NCBI RefSeq assembly: GCF_035594125.1
Contig: NC_087197.1
Location: forward strand, 7,548,110-7,612,109
Source of the DNA: Scylla paramamosain
Taxonomy: Eukaryota; Arthropoda; Malacostraca; Decapoda; Portunidae
Direction of reading: 5' to 3'
DNA: 64,000 nt
Shown: piece after piece, positions 11,869-26,600 of the stretch
How positions within the stretch are numbered: position 1 is the stretch's first letter
Layout of the letters: every line of letters starts with the position of its first letter
Program-made: the position numbers and the translations under genes
The notes under the pieces: model-generated
What the model was told of the DNA's origin: nothing
The model's database searches: none
What the model saw: the letters and a program-made list of their open reading frames with translations, nothing else

Positions 11869-14800
11869 GTAACGAGGTGCCAAAATTCGGGAAATTTTCA
11901 GGAAATTATATGAAATAAGGACATTATCAAAAAAGTTAAATTTAGCTTTTTTTTCGGACTGTTATGTACCAAACCCCTAAAGTGCATGCAAAGCCACCTA
12001 TATGGGGAAATTAAACGTCTTTGCCAGAAAACTGTCTTATGAGTGTTTTTCAGCATGTTAGGAACCAACACGATAAAACCCAAGGAAGTCAATCTATATG
12101 AGAATCCAAAACAAAATTACTGAAAACGTGTCTTTTCGGTGTTTTATGTAGAAAACGCTAAAATGGATGCAAAACAACCAAAATGAAGAAATAGAATAAC
12201 ATTACCAAAATGGTATATTATTTGTGTTTTTGAAATTGTTACCTACAAAAAACGCGAAAATGGATGGAAAGCACTCTATATTGGGAAGCAAAAGGCACCA
12301 AAAAGCATGTTAGGCACCAAAACGATAAATAATATGAAAGTCACTCTATATGGAAATCTAAAACAAAATTACTGGAAACGTGTGTTTTAAAAGATTTACG
12401 TAGAAAAACGCTAAAACAGATGCAAACCAACTAATATAAATAAATAGAATAACATTATCAAAAAAAGTATATTTTGTGTGTTTTTGAGCTTGTTACATAA
12501 AAAAAACGCGAAAATGGATGCAAAGCACTCTATATAAGGAAAAAAAAGGACATAACGAGAAGCGTATATAATGAGTGTTTTATAGTTTCACCAGAATCAC
12601 AAGGCAAACAACGCAAAAACTCGACTGTATGGAGAAGATTCTAAGATACCAAAATTCTGAAACTCATGAATAACAGTCTTAATCAAGAAACAGAACAACC
12701 TTACTAAATGCGTGTATTTTGAGTGTTTTTTTTTACATTCTTAGTTACCAAAACCCCAAATTCCATGCGAAACTAGCTTTATGTGGGAAAAATATGATAT
12801 TACCAGAAAAGTGTCTTTGAGTGTTTTTGAGCGTGTTAGGCAATAAAGCACTAAAAAGCAGTGCAATCATATTACATGGGAATAAAACCAACTTTTAAGA
12901 AGAACTTGCCTTTTAGTGTTTTTGACACGCATTTAGTAAGGTTGTTCTGTTTCTCAATTAAGAGTGTTATTCACGAGTTTCTGCATTTTGGTATCTAGAA
13001 AACTTCTCCATATACACGAGTTTTTGCGTTTTTTGCCTTGTGGTTTTTTTGAACTATAAAACATTCATTATACACTTTTCTTGCAATGTCCCTTTGTTTC
13101 CCAATATAGAGTGCTTTGTATCAATTTTTGCGTTTTATTTTTTTGTAGGTAACAAGCTCAAAAACACTCAAAATATACATTTTTGGTAATGTTTTTCTGC
13201 TTCTTGATATGGGTTGGTTTGCATCAGTTTTAGCGTTTTTCTACGTAAAACACTGAGAAGACAGGTTTTCAGTAATTTTCTTTTGGATTCCCACATAGAG
13301 TGAGTTCTTTATTATTTATCGTTTTGGTGCCTAACATGCTGAAAAACACTCAAAAGACAGATTTCTGGTAAGGTCTTTAATTTCCTCATATGCGAGGCCT
13401 TGCATGTCTTTTGAGTGTTTTTGAACGTGTTACGCAATAAAGCACTAAAAGGAAGGTCAATCACATTACATGGGAATAAAACCAAATTTTACCAAGAACT
13501 TGCCTTTAAGTGTTTTTGAGCGCCTTACATACCAAAACGCTAAAATGCATGCAAAATACATTTTATAAAGAAACAGAATAATATTACCAAATACATGTAT
13601 TTTGAGTGTTTTTGATCATGATATCTATAAAAACGCTTAAATACATGCAAAGAACTTTATGTTTGGGAAACGAAAGGACATTACGAGAAACGTGTATTAT
13701 GAGTGTTTTTTTTATTTTTTTCAGTACCTAAAAGCTAAAACCCACAAATAACACTCTTTATTTAGATAAAAAAAATAATTAACAAAAAATTTTAAAAATT
13801 GGATTTTTTATTTATTTATTTATTTATTTATTTTTTGTTATTTATCCTTATAGGTACCGAGATGCCAAAATTCTGCCAAATTTCAGGGAATTTATGTGGA
13901 AAAAAGAACATTACCAAAAGAGTTATTTATAGCTTTTTTTTCGGATTGTTATGTACCAAACCCTAAAGTGCATCCAAAGCCACCTATATAGGGAAGTTAA
14001 ACGACTTTACCAGAAACCTGTCTTTTCAGTGTTTTTCAGCATGTTAGGCACTAAAACGATAAATAATATGGAAGTCAGTCAATATGTGAATCCAAAAGAA
14101 AATTACTGAAAACGTGTCTTTTCAGTGTTTTACGTAGAAAAACGCTAAAGCGGATGCAAACCAACCTTTATGAAGAAATAGAATAACATTACCAAAAAGA
14201 TATATTTTGAGTATTTTTGAGCTTGTTACCTACAAAAAAATGCAAAAATGGATATAAAGCACTCTATATTAGGAAACAAAAGGACATTACGAGAAACGTG
14301 TATAATGAGTGTTTTATAGTTTTAAAAGAACCAAAAAAAAAGAACGCCAAAATGCACACAAATTAACCAAACAAATGGGATTTTTCCTCATGTTAGGTAC
14401 AACAATCTATACAGAATATAAAAAAACAGAACAACATTACCAAAAACGTATATTATAAGTGTTTTTGAGCTTCTTTGGTAATAAAATACTGAATCACGTG
14501 ATTAGCACATTCATATAGGCGTTTTGGTTTCTAAAAAGCTGGAAAACGCTTAAATCATACGTTTTTGGTAATGTCTCCCGATAAAGGCTATTGTGCACGC
14601 GTTTTAGCATTTTGGAACGTAAGAAGCTCAAAAACACTCAAAAGACACCATTTTGATAATGTTGTTTTGATTTTTATATAGAGTGTCTTCCATGCTCTTT
14701 AGAGTTTTGGTGCTAACGTTGAAAAGCCCCGAAATAACATTTTTTTCTGGGAATGTCGTCTCTTTACCTTATAAAGGGTGAAATGGATGATTTTTTGCGT

Positions 14801-17743
14801 ATTGGTACGAAATAAGCTGAAAAACATTCAAAATACACGTTTTTGGCAAATGTGTATTATGACTTTTTTTTTTTATAGTTCAAAAGAACCAAAAGGCAAA
14901 AAAACACAAAAACTCGTGTATATGGAGAAGGTTCCTAGATACCAAAATGCTGAAACTCATGAATAACACTCTTAACTGAGAAACAGAACAACCTTACTAA
15001 ATGCGTGTATTTTGAGTGCTTTTCACATTCTCAGTTACCAAAACCCCAAATTGCATGCGAAATAACCTTTATGTGAGAAAAAAATGTCATTACCAGAAAA
15101 GGGTCTTTTAAGTGTTTTTCGGCGTGATAGGCAATTTTGGTATCCAAAATGCAAAGTACTAAAAAGCAGGGCAAACATATTACATTGGAATAACACTAAT
15201 TTATACCAAAAACTTGCCTTTAAGTGTTTTTGAGCTGCTTAAATACCAAACCGCTAAAACGCATGCAAAACAAACTTTATGGAGAAACAGAATAACATTA
15301 CCAAAAACATGTATTTTGAGTGTTTTTGATCATGTTATCTATAAAAACGCTTAAATACATGGAAAGAACATTATGTTTGGGAAACAAAAGGACATTACGA
15401 GAAACGTGTATTATGAGTGTTTTTTAAGTTCCTTAAGTACCAAAAAGCTAAAACCCACAAATAACACTCTTTATTTAGAAAATAAAAAATAAAAAAAAAT
15501 TAAAAAAATAGGAATTTTTTTTTGTTATTCATATTCATAGGTACCGATATGCCAAAATTCTGGGAAAATTCAGGGCAATCATATAATAAAAAAATATTAT
15601 CAAAAAAGTTAATTTCAGCTTTTTTTTCGGATTGTTATGTACCAAACCCTAAAGTGCATGCAAAGCCTCCTATATGAGGAAATTAAACGACTTTACCAGA
15701 AATCTGTGTTTTGAGTGTTTTTTAGCATGTTAGGCACCAAAATGATAAATAATATGGAACTCACTCTATATGGGAGTCCAAAACAAAGTTACTGAAAACG
15801 TGTCTTCTCAGTGTTTTACGTAGAAAATCGCTAAAACGGATGCAAAGCAACCAATATCAAGAATAAGAAAAATGTTACTAAAAAGATATATTTTGAGTGT
15901 TTTTCAGCTTGTTACCTACAAAAAAAAAAAACGCGAAAATTGATGTAAAGCACCCTATATTGGGAAACAAAAGGACATTGCAAGAAAAGTGTATCATGAG
16001 TGTTTTATAGTTCAAAAGAACCACAAGGGAAAAAACGCAAAATCTCGTGTATATGGAGAGGTTTCCTAGATACAAAAATGCTAAAACTCATGTATAACAC
16101 TCCTAATTGAGAAACAGAAAAACCTTAATAAATGCGTGTATTTTGAGTGCTTTTCACATTCTTAGTTACCAAAACCCCAAATTGCATGCAAAAATAGACT
16201 TGTGGGATAAAAAAAATGACTTTGCCAGAAAAGTGTCTTTTGAGTGTTTTTGAGCGTGATAGGCAATAAAGCACTAAAAAAGAGGGATATCACATTACAT
16301 TGGAGGAAAACGAATTTTTACCAAGAACTTGCCTTTAAGTGTTTTTGAGCTCCTTATATACCAAAACACTAAAACGCATTGAAAACACTCTTTATGGTGA
16401 AACAGAATAACTTTACCAAAAACATGTATTTTGAGTGTTTTTGATCATGTTGCCAATAAAAACGCTAAAATACATGCAAAGAACACTATTTTTGGGAAAC
16501 GAAAGGAGATTACGAGAAACGTGTATTATGAGTGTTTTTAAGTTCATTAATTACCAAAAAGCTAAAAGCCACTAATAACACTCTTTATTGAGAAACAATA
16601 AATAAATAAAAAAAAATACAATATTTTTTTTCTTTCTTATTCATCTTCACAGGTACCGAGATGCCAAAATTCGGGCAAAATTCAGGAAATTATGTGAAAT
16701 AAAAACATTATCCAAAAAGTTAAATTTAGCTTTTATCGGACTGCTATGTACCAAACCCGTAAAGTGCATGCAAAGCCACATATATGGGGAAATTAAATGT
16801 CTTTGCCAGAAAACGGTCTTATGAGTGTTTTTCAGCATGTTAGGAACCAACACGATAAATAACATGGAAGTCAATCTATATGGGAATCCAAAACAAAATT
16901 ACTAAAAACGTGTCTTATCGGTGTTTTACGTAGAAAAACGCTAAAACGGATGCAAACCAACCAATATGAAGAAATGAAATAACATTACCAAAAAGGTATA
17001 TTTTGAGCATTTTTGAAATTGTTACCTACAAAAAACACGAAAATGGATGGAAAGCACTCTATATTGGGAAGCAAAAGGACATTACGAGGAACGTGTATAA
17101 TGAGTGTTTTATAGTTTCACAAGAACTACAAGGCAAAAAACGCAAAAACTTGTGTATATAGAGAAGTTTCTTACATTCCAAAATGCTGAAACTCTGGAAC
17201 AACACTCTTAATTGAGAAACAAAACCATCTTACTTAATGCGTGTATTTTGAGTGCTTTTCACATCCTTAGTTACCAAAACCCTAAATTACATGCGAAACC
17301 AGCTTTATGTGGGAAAAAAATGACATTACCAGAAAAATGTCTTTTGAGTGTTTTTGAGCGTGTTAGGCAATAAAGCACTAAAAAGCAGGGCAATCACATT
17401 ACACTGGAATAAAACCAATTTTTAACAAGAACTTGCCTTTAAGTGTATTTGAGCTCGTTATATACCAAAACGCTAAAATGCATGCAAAATACACTTTATG
17501 GTGAAACAGAATAACATTACGAAAAACATGTATTTTGAGTGTTTTTGATCATGTTACCAATAAAAACGCTTAAATACATGCAAAGAACCCCATTTTTGGG
17601 AAATGAAAGTACATGACGAGAAACGTGTATTATGAGTGCTTTTAAATTCATTAAGTACGAAAAAGCTAAAAGCCACAAATTACACTCTTTATTGAGAAAA
17701 AAAAAATACAATATTTTTTTTTCATTCTTATTCATCTTCACAG
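11869..17743 (+). repeat. HOR copy 3, 5,875 bp
   Basis: This copy consists of D 11869-13853, A 13854-15540, B 15541-16652 and C 16653-17743. The inv1 block is at 12926-13406 and the inv2 palindrome at 14492-14503. It belongs to the AGTGTT/GACTTT variant group. Near its end (about 17609) it reads AAAGTACATGACG where most copies read AAAGGACATGACG. Confidence 0.95.
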
Positions 17744-20700
17744 GTAACGAGGTGCCAAAATTCGGGAAATTTTCAGGAAATTATATGAAATAAGGACATT
17801 ATCAAAAAAGTTAAATTTAGCTTTTTTTTTCGGACTGTTATGTACCAAACCCCTAAAGTGCATGCAAAGCCACCTATATGGGGAAATTAAACGTCTTTGC
17901 CAGAAAACTGTCTTATGAGTGTTTTTCAGCATGTTAGGAACCAACACGATAAAACCCAAGGAAGTCAATCTATATGAGAATCCAAAACAAAATTACTGAA
18001 AACGTGTCTTTTCGGTGTTTTATGTAGAAAACGCTAAAATGGATGCAAAACAACCAAAATGAAGAAATAGAATAACATTACCAAAATGGTATATTATTTG
18101 TGTTTTTGAAATTGTTACCTACAAAAAACGCGAAAATGGATGGAAAGCACTCTATATTGGGAAGCAAAAGGCACCAAAAAGCATGTTAGGCACCAAAACG
18201 ATAAATAATATGAAAGTCACTCTATATGGAAATCTAAAACAAAATTACTGGAAACGTGTGTTTTAAAAGATTTACGTAGAAAAACGCTAAAACAGATGCA
18301 AACCAACTAATATAAATAAATAGAATAACATTATCAAAAAAAGTATATTTTGTGTGTTTTTGAGCTTGTTACATAAAAAAAACGCGAAAATGGATGCAAA
18401 GCACTCTATATAAGGAAAAAAAAGGACATAACGAGAAGCGTATATAATGAGTGTTTTATAGTTTCACCAGAATCACAAGGCAAACAACGCAAAAACTCGA
18501 CTGTATGGAGAAGATTCTAAGATACCAAAATTCTGAAACTCATGAATAACAGTCTTAATCAAGAAACAGAACAACCTTACTAAATGCGTGTATTTTGAGT
18601 GTTTTTTTTACATTCTTAGTTACCAAAACCCCAAATTCCATGCGAAACTAGCTTTATGTGGGAAAAATATGATATTACCAGAAAAGTGTCTTTGAGTGTT
18701 TTTGAGCGTGTTAGGCAATAAAGCACTAAAAAGCAGTGCAATCATATTACATGGGAATAAAACCAACTTTTAAGAAGAACTTGCCTTTTAGTGTTTTTGA
18801 CACGCATTTAGTAAGGTTGTTCTGTTTCTCAATTAAGAGTGTTATTCACGAGTTTCTGCATTTTGGTATCTAGAAAACTTCTCCATATACACGAGTTTTT
18901 GCGTTTTTTGCCTTGTGGTTTTTTTGAACTATAAAACATTCATTATACACTTTTCTTGCAATGTCCCTTTGTTTCCCAATATAGAGTGCTTTGTATCAAT
19001 TTTTGCGTTTTATTTTTTTGTAGGTAACAAGCTCAAAAACACTCAAAATATACATTTTTGGTAATGTTTTTCTGCTTCTTGATATGGGTTGGTTTGCATC
19101 AGTTTTAGCGTTTTTCTACGTAAAACACTGAGAAGACAGGTTTTCAGTAATTTTCTTTTGGATTCCCACATAGAGTGAGTTCTTTATTATTTATCGTTTT
19201 GGTGCCTAACATGCTGAAAAACACTCAAAAGACAGATTTCTGGTAAGGTCTTTAATTTCCTCATATGCGAGGCCTTGCATGTCTTTTGAGTGTTTTTGAA
19301 CGTGTTACGCAATAAAGCACTAAAAGGAAGGTCAATCACATTACATGGGAATAAAACCAAATTTTACCAAGAACTTGCCTTTAAGTGTTTTTGAGCGCCT
19401 TACATACCAAAACGCTAAAATGCATGCAAAATACATTTTATAAAGAAACAGAATAATATTACCAAATACATGTATTTTGAGTGTTTTTGATCATGATATC
19501 TATAAAAACGCTTAAATACATGCAAAGAACTTTATGTTTGGGAAACGAAAGGACATTACGAGAAACGTGTATTATGAGTGTTTTTTTTATTTTTTTCAGT
19601 ACCTAAAAGCTAAAACCCACAAATAACACTCTTTATTTAGATAAAAAAAATAATTAACAAAAAATTTTAAAAATTGGATTTTTTATTTATTTATTTTTTT
19701 TTTTTTTGTTATTTATCCTTATAGGTACCGAGATGCCAAAATTCTGCCAAATTTCAGGGAATTTATGTGGAAAAAAGAACATTACCAAAAGAGTTATTTA
19801 TAGCTTTTTTTTCGGATTGTTATGTACCAAACCCTAAAGTGCATCCAAAGCCACCTATATAGGGAAGTTAAACGACTTTACCAGAAACCTGTCTTTTCAG
19901 TGTTTTTCAGCATGTTAGGCACTAAAACGATAAATAATATGGAAGTCAGTCAATATGTGAATCCAAAAGAAAATTACTGAAAACGTGTCTTTTCAGTGTT
20001 TTACGTAGAAAAACGCTAAAGCGGATGCAAACCAACCTTTATGAAGAAATAGAATAACATTACCAAAAAGATATATTTTGAGTATTTTTGAGCTTGTTAC
20101 CTACAAAAAAATGCAAAAATGGATATAAAGCACTCTATATTAGGAAACAAAAGGACATTACGAGAAACGTGTATAATGAGTGTTTTATAGTTTTAAAAGA
20201 ACCAAAAAAAAAGAACGCCAAAATGCACACAAATTAACCAAACAAATGGGATTTTTCCTCATGTTAGGTACAACAATCTATACAGAATATAAAAAAACAG
20301 AACAACATTACCAAAAACGTATATTATAAGTGTTTTTGAGCTTCTTTGGTAATAAAATACTGAATCACGTGATTAGCACATTCATATAGGCGTTTTGGTT
20401 TCTAAAAAGCTGGAAAACGCTTAAATCATACGTTTTTGGTAATGTCTCCCGATAAAGGCTATTGTGCACGCGTTTTAGCATTTTGGAACGTAAGAAGCTC
20501 AAAAACACTCAAAAGACACCATTTTGATAATGTTGTTTTGATTTTTATATAGAGTGTCTTCCATGCTCTTTAGAGTTTTGGTGCTAACGTTGAAAAGCCC
20601 CGAAATAACATTTTTTTCTGGGAATGTCGTCTCTTTACCTTATAAAGGGTGAAATGGATGATTTTTTGCGTATTGGTACGAAATAAGCTGAAAAACATTC

Positions 20701-23612
20701 AAAATACACGTTTTTGGCAAATGTGTATTATGACTTTTTTTTTTATAGTTCAAAAGAACCAAAAGGCAAAAAAACACAAAAACTCGTGTATATGGAGAAG
20801 GTTCCTAGATACCAAAATGCTGAAACTCATGAATAACACTCTTAACTGAGAAACAGAACAACCTTACTAAATGCGTGTATTTTGAGTGCTTTTCACATTC
20901 TCAGTTACCAAAACCCCAAATTGCATGCGAAATAACCTTTATGTGAGAAAAAAATGTCATTACCAGAAAAGGGTCTTTTAAGTGTTTTTCGGCGTGATAG
21001 GCAATTTTGGTATCCAAAATGCAAAGTACTAAAAAGCAGGGCAAACATATTACATTGGAATAACACTAATTTATACCAAAAACTTGCCTTTAAGTGTTTT
21101 TGAGCTGCTTAAATACCAAACCGCTAAAACGCATGCAAAACAAACTTTATGGAGAAACAGAATAACATTACCAAAAACATGTATTTTGAGTGTTTTTGAT
21201 CATGTTATCTATAAAAACGCTTAAATACATGGAAAGAACATTATGTTTGGGAAACAAAAGGACATTACGAGAAACGTGTATTATGAGTGTTTTTTAAGTT
21301 CCTTAAGTACCAAAAAGCTAAAACCCACAAATAACACTCTTTATTTAGAAAATAAAAAATAAAAAAAAAATTAAAAAAATAGGAATTTTTTTTTTGTTAT
21401 TCATATTCATAGGTACCGATATGCCAAAATTCTGGGAAAATTCAGGGCAATCATATAATAAAAAAATATTATCAAAAAAGTTAATTTCAGCTTTTTTTTC
21501 GGATTGTTATGTACCAAACCCTAAAGTGCATGCAAAGCCTCCTATATGAGGAAATTAAACGACTTTACCAGAAATCTGTGTTTTGAGTGTTTTTTAGCAT
21601 GTTAGGCACCAAAATGATAAATAATATGGAACTCACTCTATATGGGAGTCCAAAACAAAGTTACTGAAAACGTGTCTTCTCAGTGTTTTACGTAGAAAAT
21701 CGCTAAAACGGATGCAAAGCAACCAATATCAAGAATAAGAAAAATGTTACTAAAAAGATATATTTTGAGTGTTTTTCAGCTTGTTACCTACAAAAAAAAA
21801 ACGCGAAAATTGATGTAAAGCACCCTATATTGGGAAACAAAAGGACATTGCAAGAAAAGTGTATCATGAGTGTTTTATAGTTCAAAAGAACCACAAGGGA
21901 AAAAACGCAAAATCTCGTGTATATGGAGAGGTTTCCTAGATACAAAAATGCTAAAACTCATGTATAACACTCCTAATTGAGAAACAGAAAAACCTTAATA
22001 AATGCGTGTATTTTGAGTGCTTTTCACATTCTTAGTTACCAAAACCCCAAATTGCATGCAAAAATAGACTTGTGGGATAAAAAAAATGACTTTGCCAGAA
22101 AAGTGTCTTTTGAGTGTTTTTGAGCGTGATAGGCAATAAAGCACTAAAAAAGAGGGATATCACATTACATTGGAGGAAAACGAATTTTTACCAAGAACTT
22201 GCCTTTAAGTGTTTTTGAGCTCCTTATATACCAAAACACTAAAACGCATTGAAAACACTCTTTATGGTGAAACAGAATAACTTTACCAAAAACATGTATT
22301 TTGAGTGTTTTTGATCATGTTGCCAATAAAAACGCTAAAATACATGCAAAGAACACTATTTTTGGGAAACGAAAGGAGATTACGAGAAACGTGTATTATG
22401 AGTGTTTTTAAGTTCATTAATTACCAAAAAGCTAAAAGCCACTAATAACACTCTTTATTGAGAAACAATAAATAAATAAAAAAAAATACAATATTTTTTT
22501 TCTTTCTTATTCATCTTCACAGGTACCGAGATGCCAAAATTCGGGCAAAATTCAGGAAATTATGTGAAATAAAAACATTATCCAAAAAGTTAAATTTAGC
22601 TTTTATCGGACTGCTATGTACCAAACCCGTAAAGTGCATGCAAAGCCACATATATGGGGAAATTAAATGTCTTTGCCAGAAAACGGTCTTATGAGTGTTT
22701 TTCAGCATGTTAGGAACCAACACGATAAATAACATGGAAGTCAATCTATATGGGAATCCAAAACAAAATTACTAAAAACGTGTCTTATCGGTGTTTTACG
22801 TAGAAAAACGCTAAAACGGATGCAAACCAACCAATATGAAGAAATGAAATAACATTACCAAAAAGGTATATTTTGAGCATTTTTGAAATTGTTACCTACA
22901 AAAAACACGAAAATGGATGGAAAGCACTCTATATTGGGAAGCAAAAGGACATTACGAGGAACGTGTATAATGAGTGTTTTATAGTTTCACAAGAACTACA
23001 AGGCAAAAAACGCAAAAACTTGTGTATATAGAGAAGTTTCTTACATTCCAAAATGCTGAAACTCTGGAACAACACTCTTAATTGAGAAACAAAACCATCT
23101 TACTTAATGCGTGTATTTTGAGTGCTTTTCACATCCTTAGTTACCAAAACCCTAAATTACATGCGAAACCAGCTTTATGTGGGAAAAAAATGACATTACC
23201 AGAAAAATGTCTTTTGAGTGTTTTTGAGCGTGTTAGGCAATAAAGCACTAAAAAGCAGGGCAATCACATTACACTGGAATAAAACCAATTTTTAACAAGA
23301 ACTTGCCTTTAAGTGTATTTGAGCTCGTTATATACCAAAACGCTAAAATGCATGCAAAATACACTTTATGGTGAAACAGAATAACATTACGAAAAACATG
23401 TATTTTGAGTGTTTTTGATCATGTTACCAATAAAAACGCTTAAATACATGCAAAGAACCCCATTTTTGGGAAATGAAAGGACATGACGAGAAACGTGTAT
23501 TATGAGTGCTTTTAAATTCATTAAGTACGAAAAAGCTAAAAGCCACAAATTACACTCTTTATTGAGAAAAAAAAATACAATATTTTTTTTTCATTCTTAT
23601 TCATCTTCACAG
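17744..23612 (+). repeat. HOR copy 4, 5,869 bp
   Basis: This copy consists of D 17744-19724, A 19725-21412, B 21413-22522 and C 22523-23612. The inv1 block is at 18801-19281 and the inv2 palindrome at 20363-20374. It is the last copy of the AGTGTT/GACTTT group. One extra T in the m8 T-run (near 17830) shifts the minus-strand reading frame, an example of the homopolymer length changes that dominate differences between copies. Confidence 0.95.
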
Positions 23613-26600
23613 GTAACGAGGTGCCAAAATTCGGGAAATTTTCAGGAAATTATATGAAATAAGGACATTATCAAAAAAGTTAAATTTAGCTTTTTTTTCG
23701 GACTGTTATGTACCAAACCCCTAAAGTGCATGCAAAGCCACCTATATGGGGAAATTAAACGTCTTTGCCAGAAAACTGTCTTATGAGTGTTTTTCAGCAT
23801 GTTAGGAACCAACACGATAAAACCCAAGGAAGTCAATCTATATGAGAATCCAAAACAAAATTACTGAAAACGTGTCTTTTCGGTGTTTTATGTAGAAAAC
23901 GCTAAAATGGATGCAAAACAACCAAAATGAAGAAATAGAATAACATTACCAAAATGGTATATTATTTGTGTTTTTGAAATTGTTACCTACAAAAAACGCG
24001 AAAATGGATGGAAAGCACTCTATATTGGGAAGCAAAAGGCACCAAAAAGCATGTTAGGCACCAAAACGATAAATAATATGAAAGTCACTCTATATGGAAA
24101 TCTAAAACAAAATTACTGGAAACGTGTGTTTTAAAAGATTTACGTAGAAAAACGCTAAAACAGATGCAAACCAACTAATATAAATAAATAGAATAACATT
24201 ATCAAAAAAAGTATATTTTGTGTGTTTTTGAGCTTGTTACATAAAAAAAAACGCGAAAATGGATGCAAAGCACTCTATATAAGGAAAAAAAAGGACATAA
24301 CGAGAAGCGTATATAATGAGTGTTTTATAGTTTCACCAGAATCACAAGGCAAACAACGCAAAAACTCGACTGTATGGAGAAGATTCTAAGATACCAAAAT
24401 TCTGAAACTCATGAATAACAGTCTTAATCAAGAAACAGAACAACCTTACTAAATGCGTGTATTTTGAGTGTTTTTTTTTACATTCTTAGTTACCAAAACC
24501 CCAAATTCCATGCGAAACTAGCTTTATGTGGGAAAAATATGATATTACCAGAAAAGTGTCTTTGAGTGTTTTTGAGCGTGTTAGGCAATAAAGCACTAAA
24601 AAGCAGTGCAATCATATTACATGGGAATAAAACCAACTTTTAAGAAGAACTTGCCTTTTGGTGTATTTGACACGCATTTAGTAAGGTTGTTCTGTTTCTC
24701 AATTAAGAGTGTTATTCACGAGTTTCTGCATTTTGGTATCTAGAAAACTTCTCCATATACACGAGTTTTTGCGTTTTTTGCCTTGTGGTTTTTTTGAACT
24801 ATAAAACATTCATTATACACTTTTCTTGCAATGTCCCTTTGTTTCCCAATATAGAGTGCTTTGTATCAATTTTTGCGTTTTATTTTTTTGTAGGTAACAA
24901 GCTCAAAAACACTCAAAATATACATTTTTGGTAATGTTTTTCTGCTTCTTGATATGGGTTGGTTTGCATCAGTTTTAGCGTTTTTCTACGTAAAACACTG
25001 AGAAGACAGGTTTTCAGTAATTTTCTTTTGGATTCCCACATAGAGTGAGTTCTTTATTATTTATCGTTTTGGTGCCTAACATGCTGAAAAACACTCAAAA
25101 GACAGATTTCTGGTAAGGTCTTTAATTTCCTCATATGCGAGGCCTTGCATGTCTTTTGAGTGTTTTTGAACGTGTTACGCAATAAAGCACTAAAAGGAAG
25201 GTCAATCACATTACATGGGAATAAAACCAAATTTTACCAAGAACTTGCCTTTAAGTGTTTTTGAGCGCCTTACATACCAAAACGCTAAAATGCATGCAAA
25301 ATACATTTTATAAAGAAACAGAATAATATTACCAAATACATGTATTTTGAGTGTTTTTGATCATGATATCTATAAAAACGCTTAAATACATGCAAAGAAC
25401 TTTATGTTTGGGAAACGAAAGGACATTACGAGAAACGTGTATTATGAGTGTTTTTTTTTTTTTTTTTCAGTACCTAAAAGCTAAAACCCACAAATAACAC
25501 TCTTTATTTAGATAAAAAAAATAATTAACAAAAAATTTTAAAAATTGGATTTTTTATTTATTTATTTATTTTTTTTTTTTTTGTTATTTATCCTTATAGG
25601 TACCGAGATGCCAAAATTCTGCCAAATTTCAGGGAATTTATGTGGAAAAAAGAACATTACCAAAAGAGTTATTTATAGCTTTTTTTTCGGATTGTTATGT
25701 ACCAAACCCTAAAGTGCATCCAAAGCCACCTATATAGGGAAGTTAAACGACTTTACCAGAAACCTGTCTTTTCAGTGTTTTTCAGCATGTTAGGCACTAA
25801 AACGATAAATAATATGGAAGTCAGTCAATATGTGAATCCAAAAGAAAATTACTGAAAACGTGTCTTTTCAGTGTTTTACGTAGAAAAACGCTAAAGCGGA
25901 TGCAAACCAACCTTTATGAAGAAATAGAATAACATTACCAAAAAGATATATTTTGAGTATTTTTGAGCTTGTTACCTACAAAAAAATGCAAAAATGGATA
26001 TAAAGCACTCTATATTAGGAAACAAAAGGACATTACGAGAAACGTGTATAATGAGTGTTTTATAGTTTTAAAAGAACCAAAAAAAAAGAACGCCAAAATG
26101 CACACAAATTAACCAAACAAATGGGATTTTTCCTCATGTTAGGTACAACAATCTATACAGAATATAAAAAAACAGAACAACATTACCAAAAACGTATATT
26201 ATAAGTGTTTTTGAGCTTCTTTGGTAATAAAATACTGAATCACGTGATTAGCACATTCATATAGGCGTTTTGGTTTCTAAAAAGCTGGAAAACGCTTAAA
26301 TCATACGTTTTTGGTAATGTCTCCCGATAAAGGCTATTGTGCACGCGTTTTAGCATTTTGGAACGTAAGAAGCTCAAAAACACTCAAAAGACACCATTTT
26401 GATAATGTTGTTTTGATTTTTATATAGAGTGTCTTCCATGCTCTTTAGAGTTTTGGTGCTAACGTTGAAAAGCCCCGAAATAACATTTTTTCTGGGAATG
26501 TCGTCTCTTTACCTTATAAAGGGTGAAATGGATGATTTTTTGCGTATTGGTACGAAATAAGCTGAAAAACATTCAAAATACACGTTTTTGGCAAATGTGT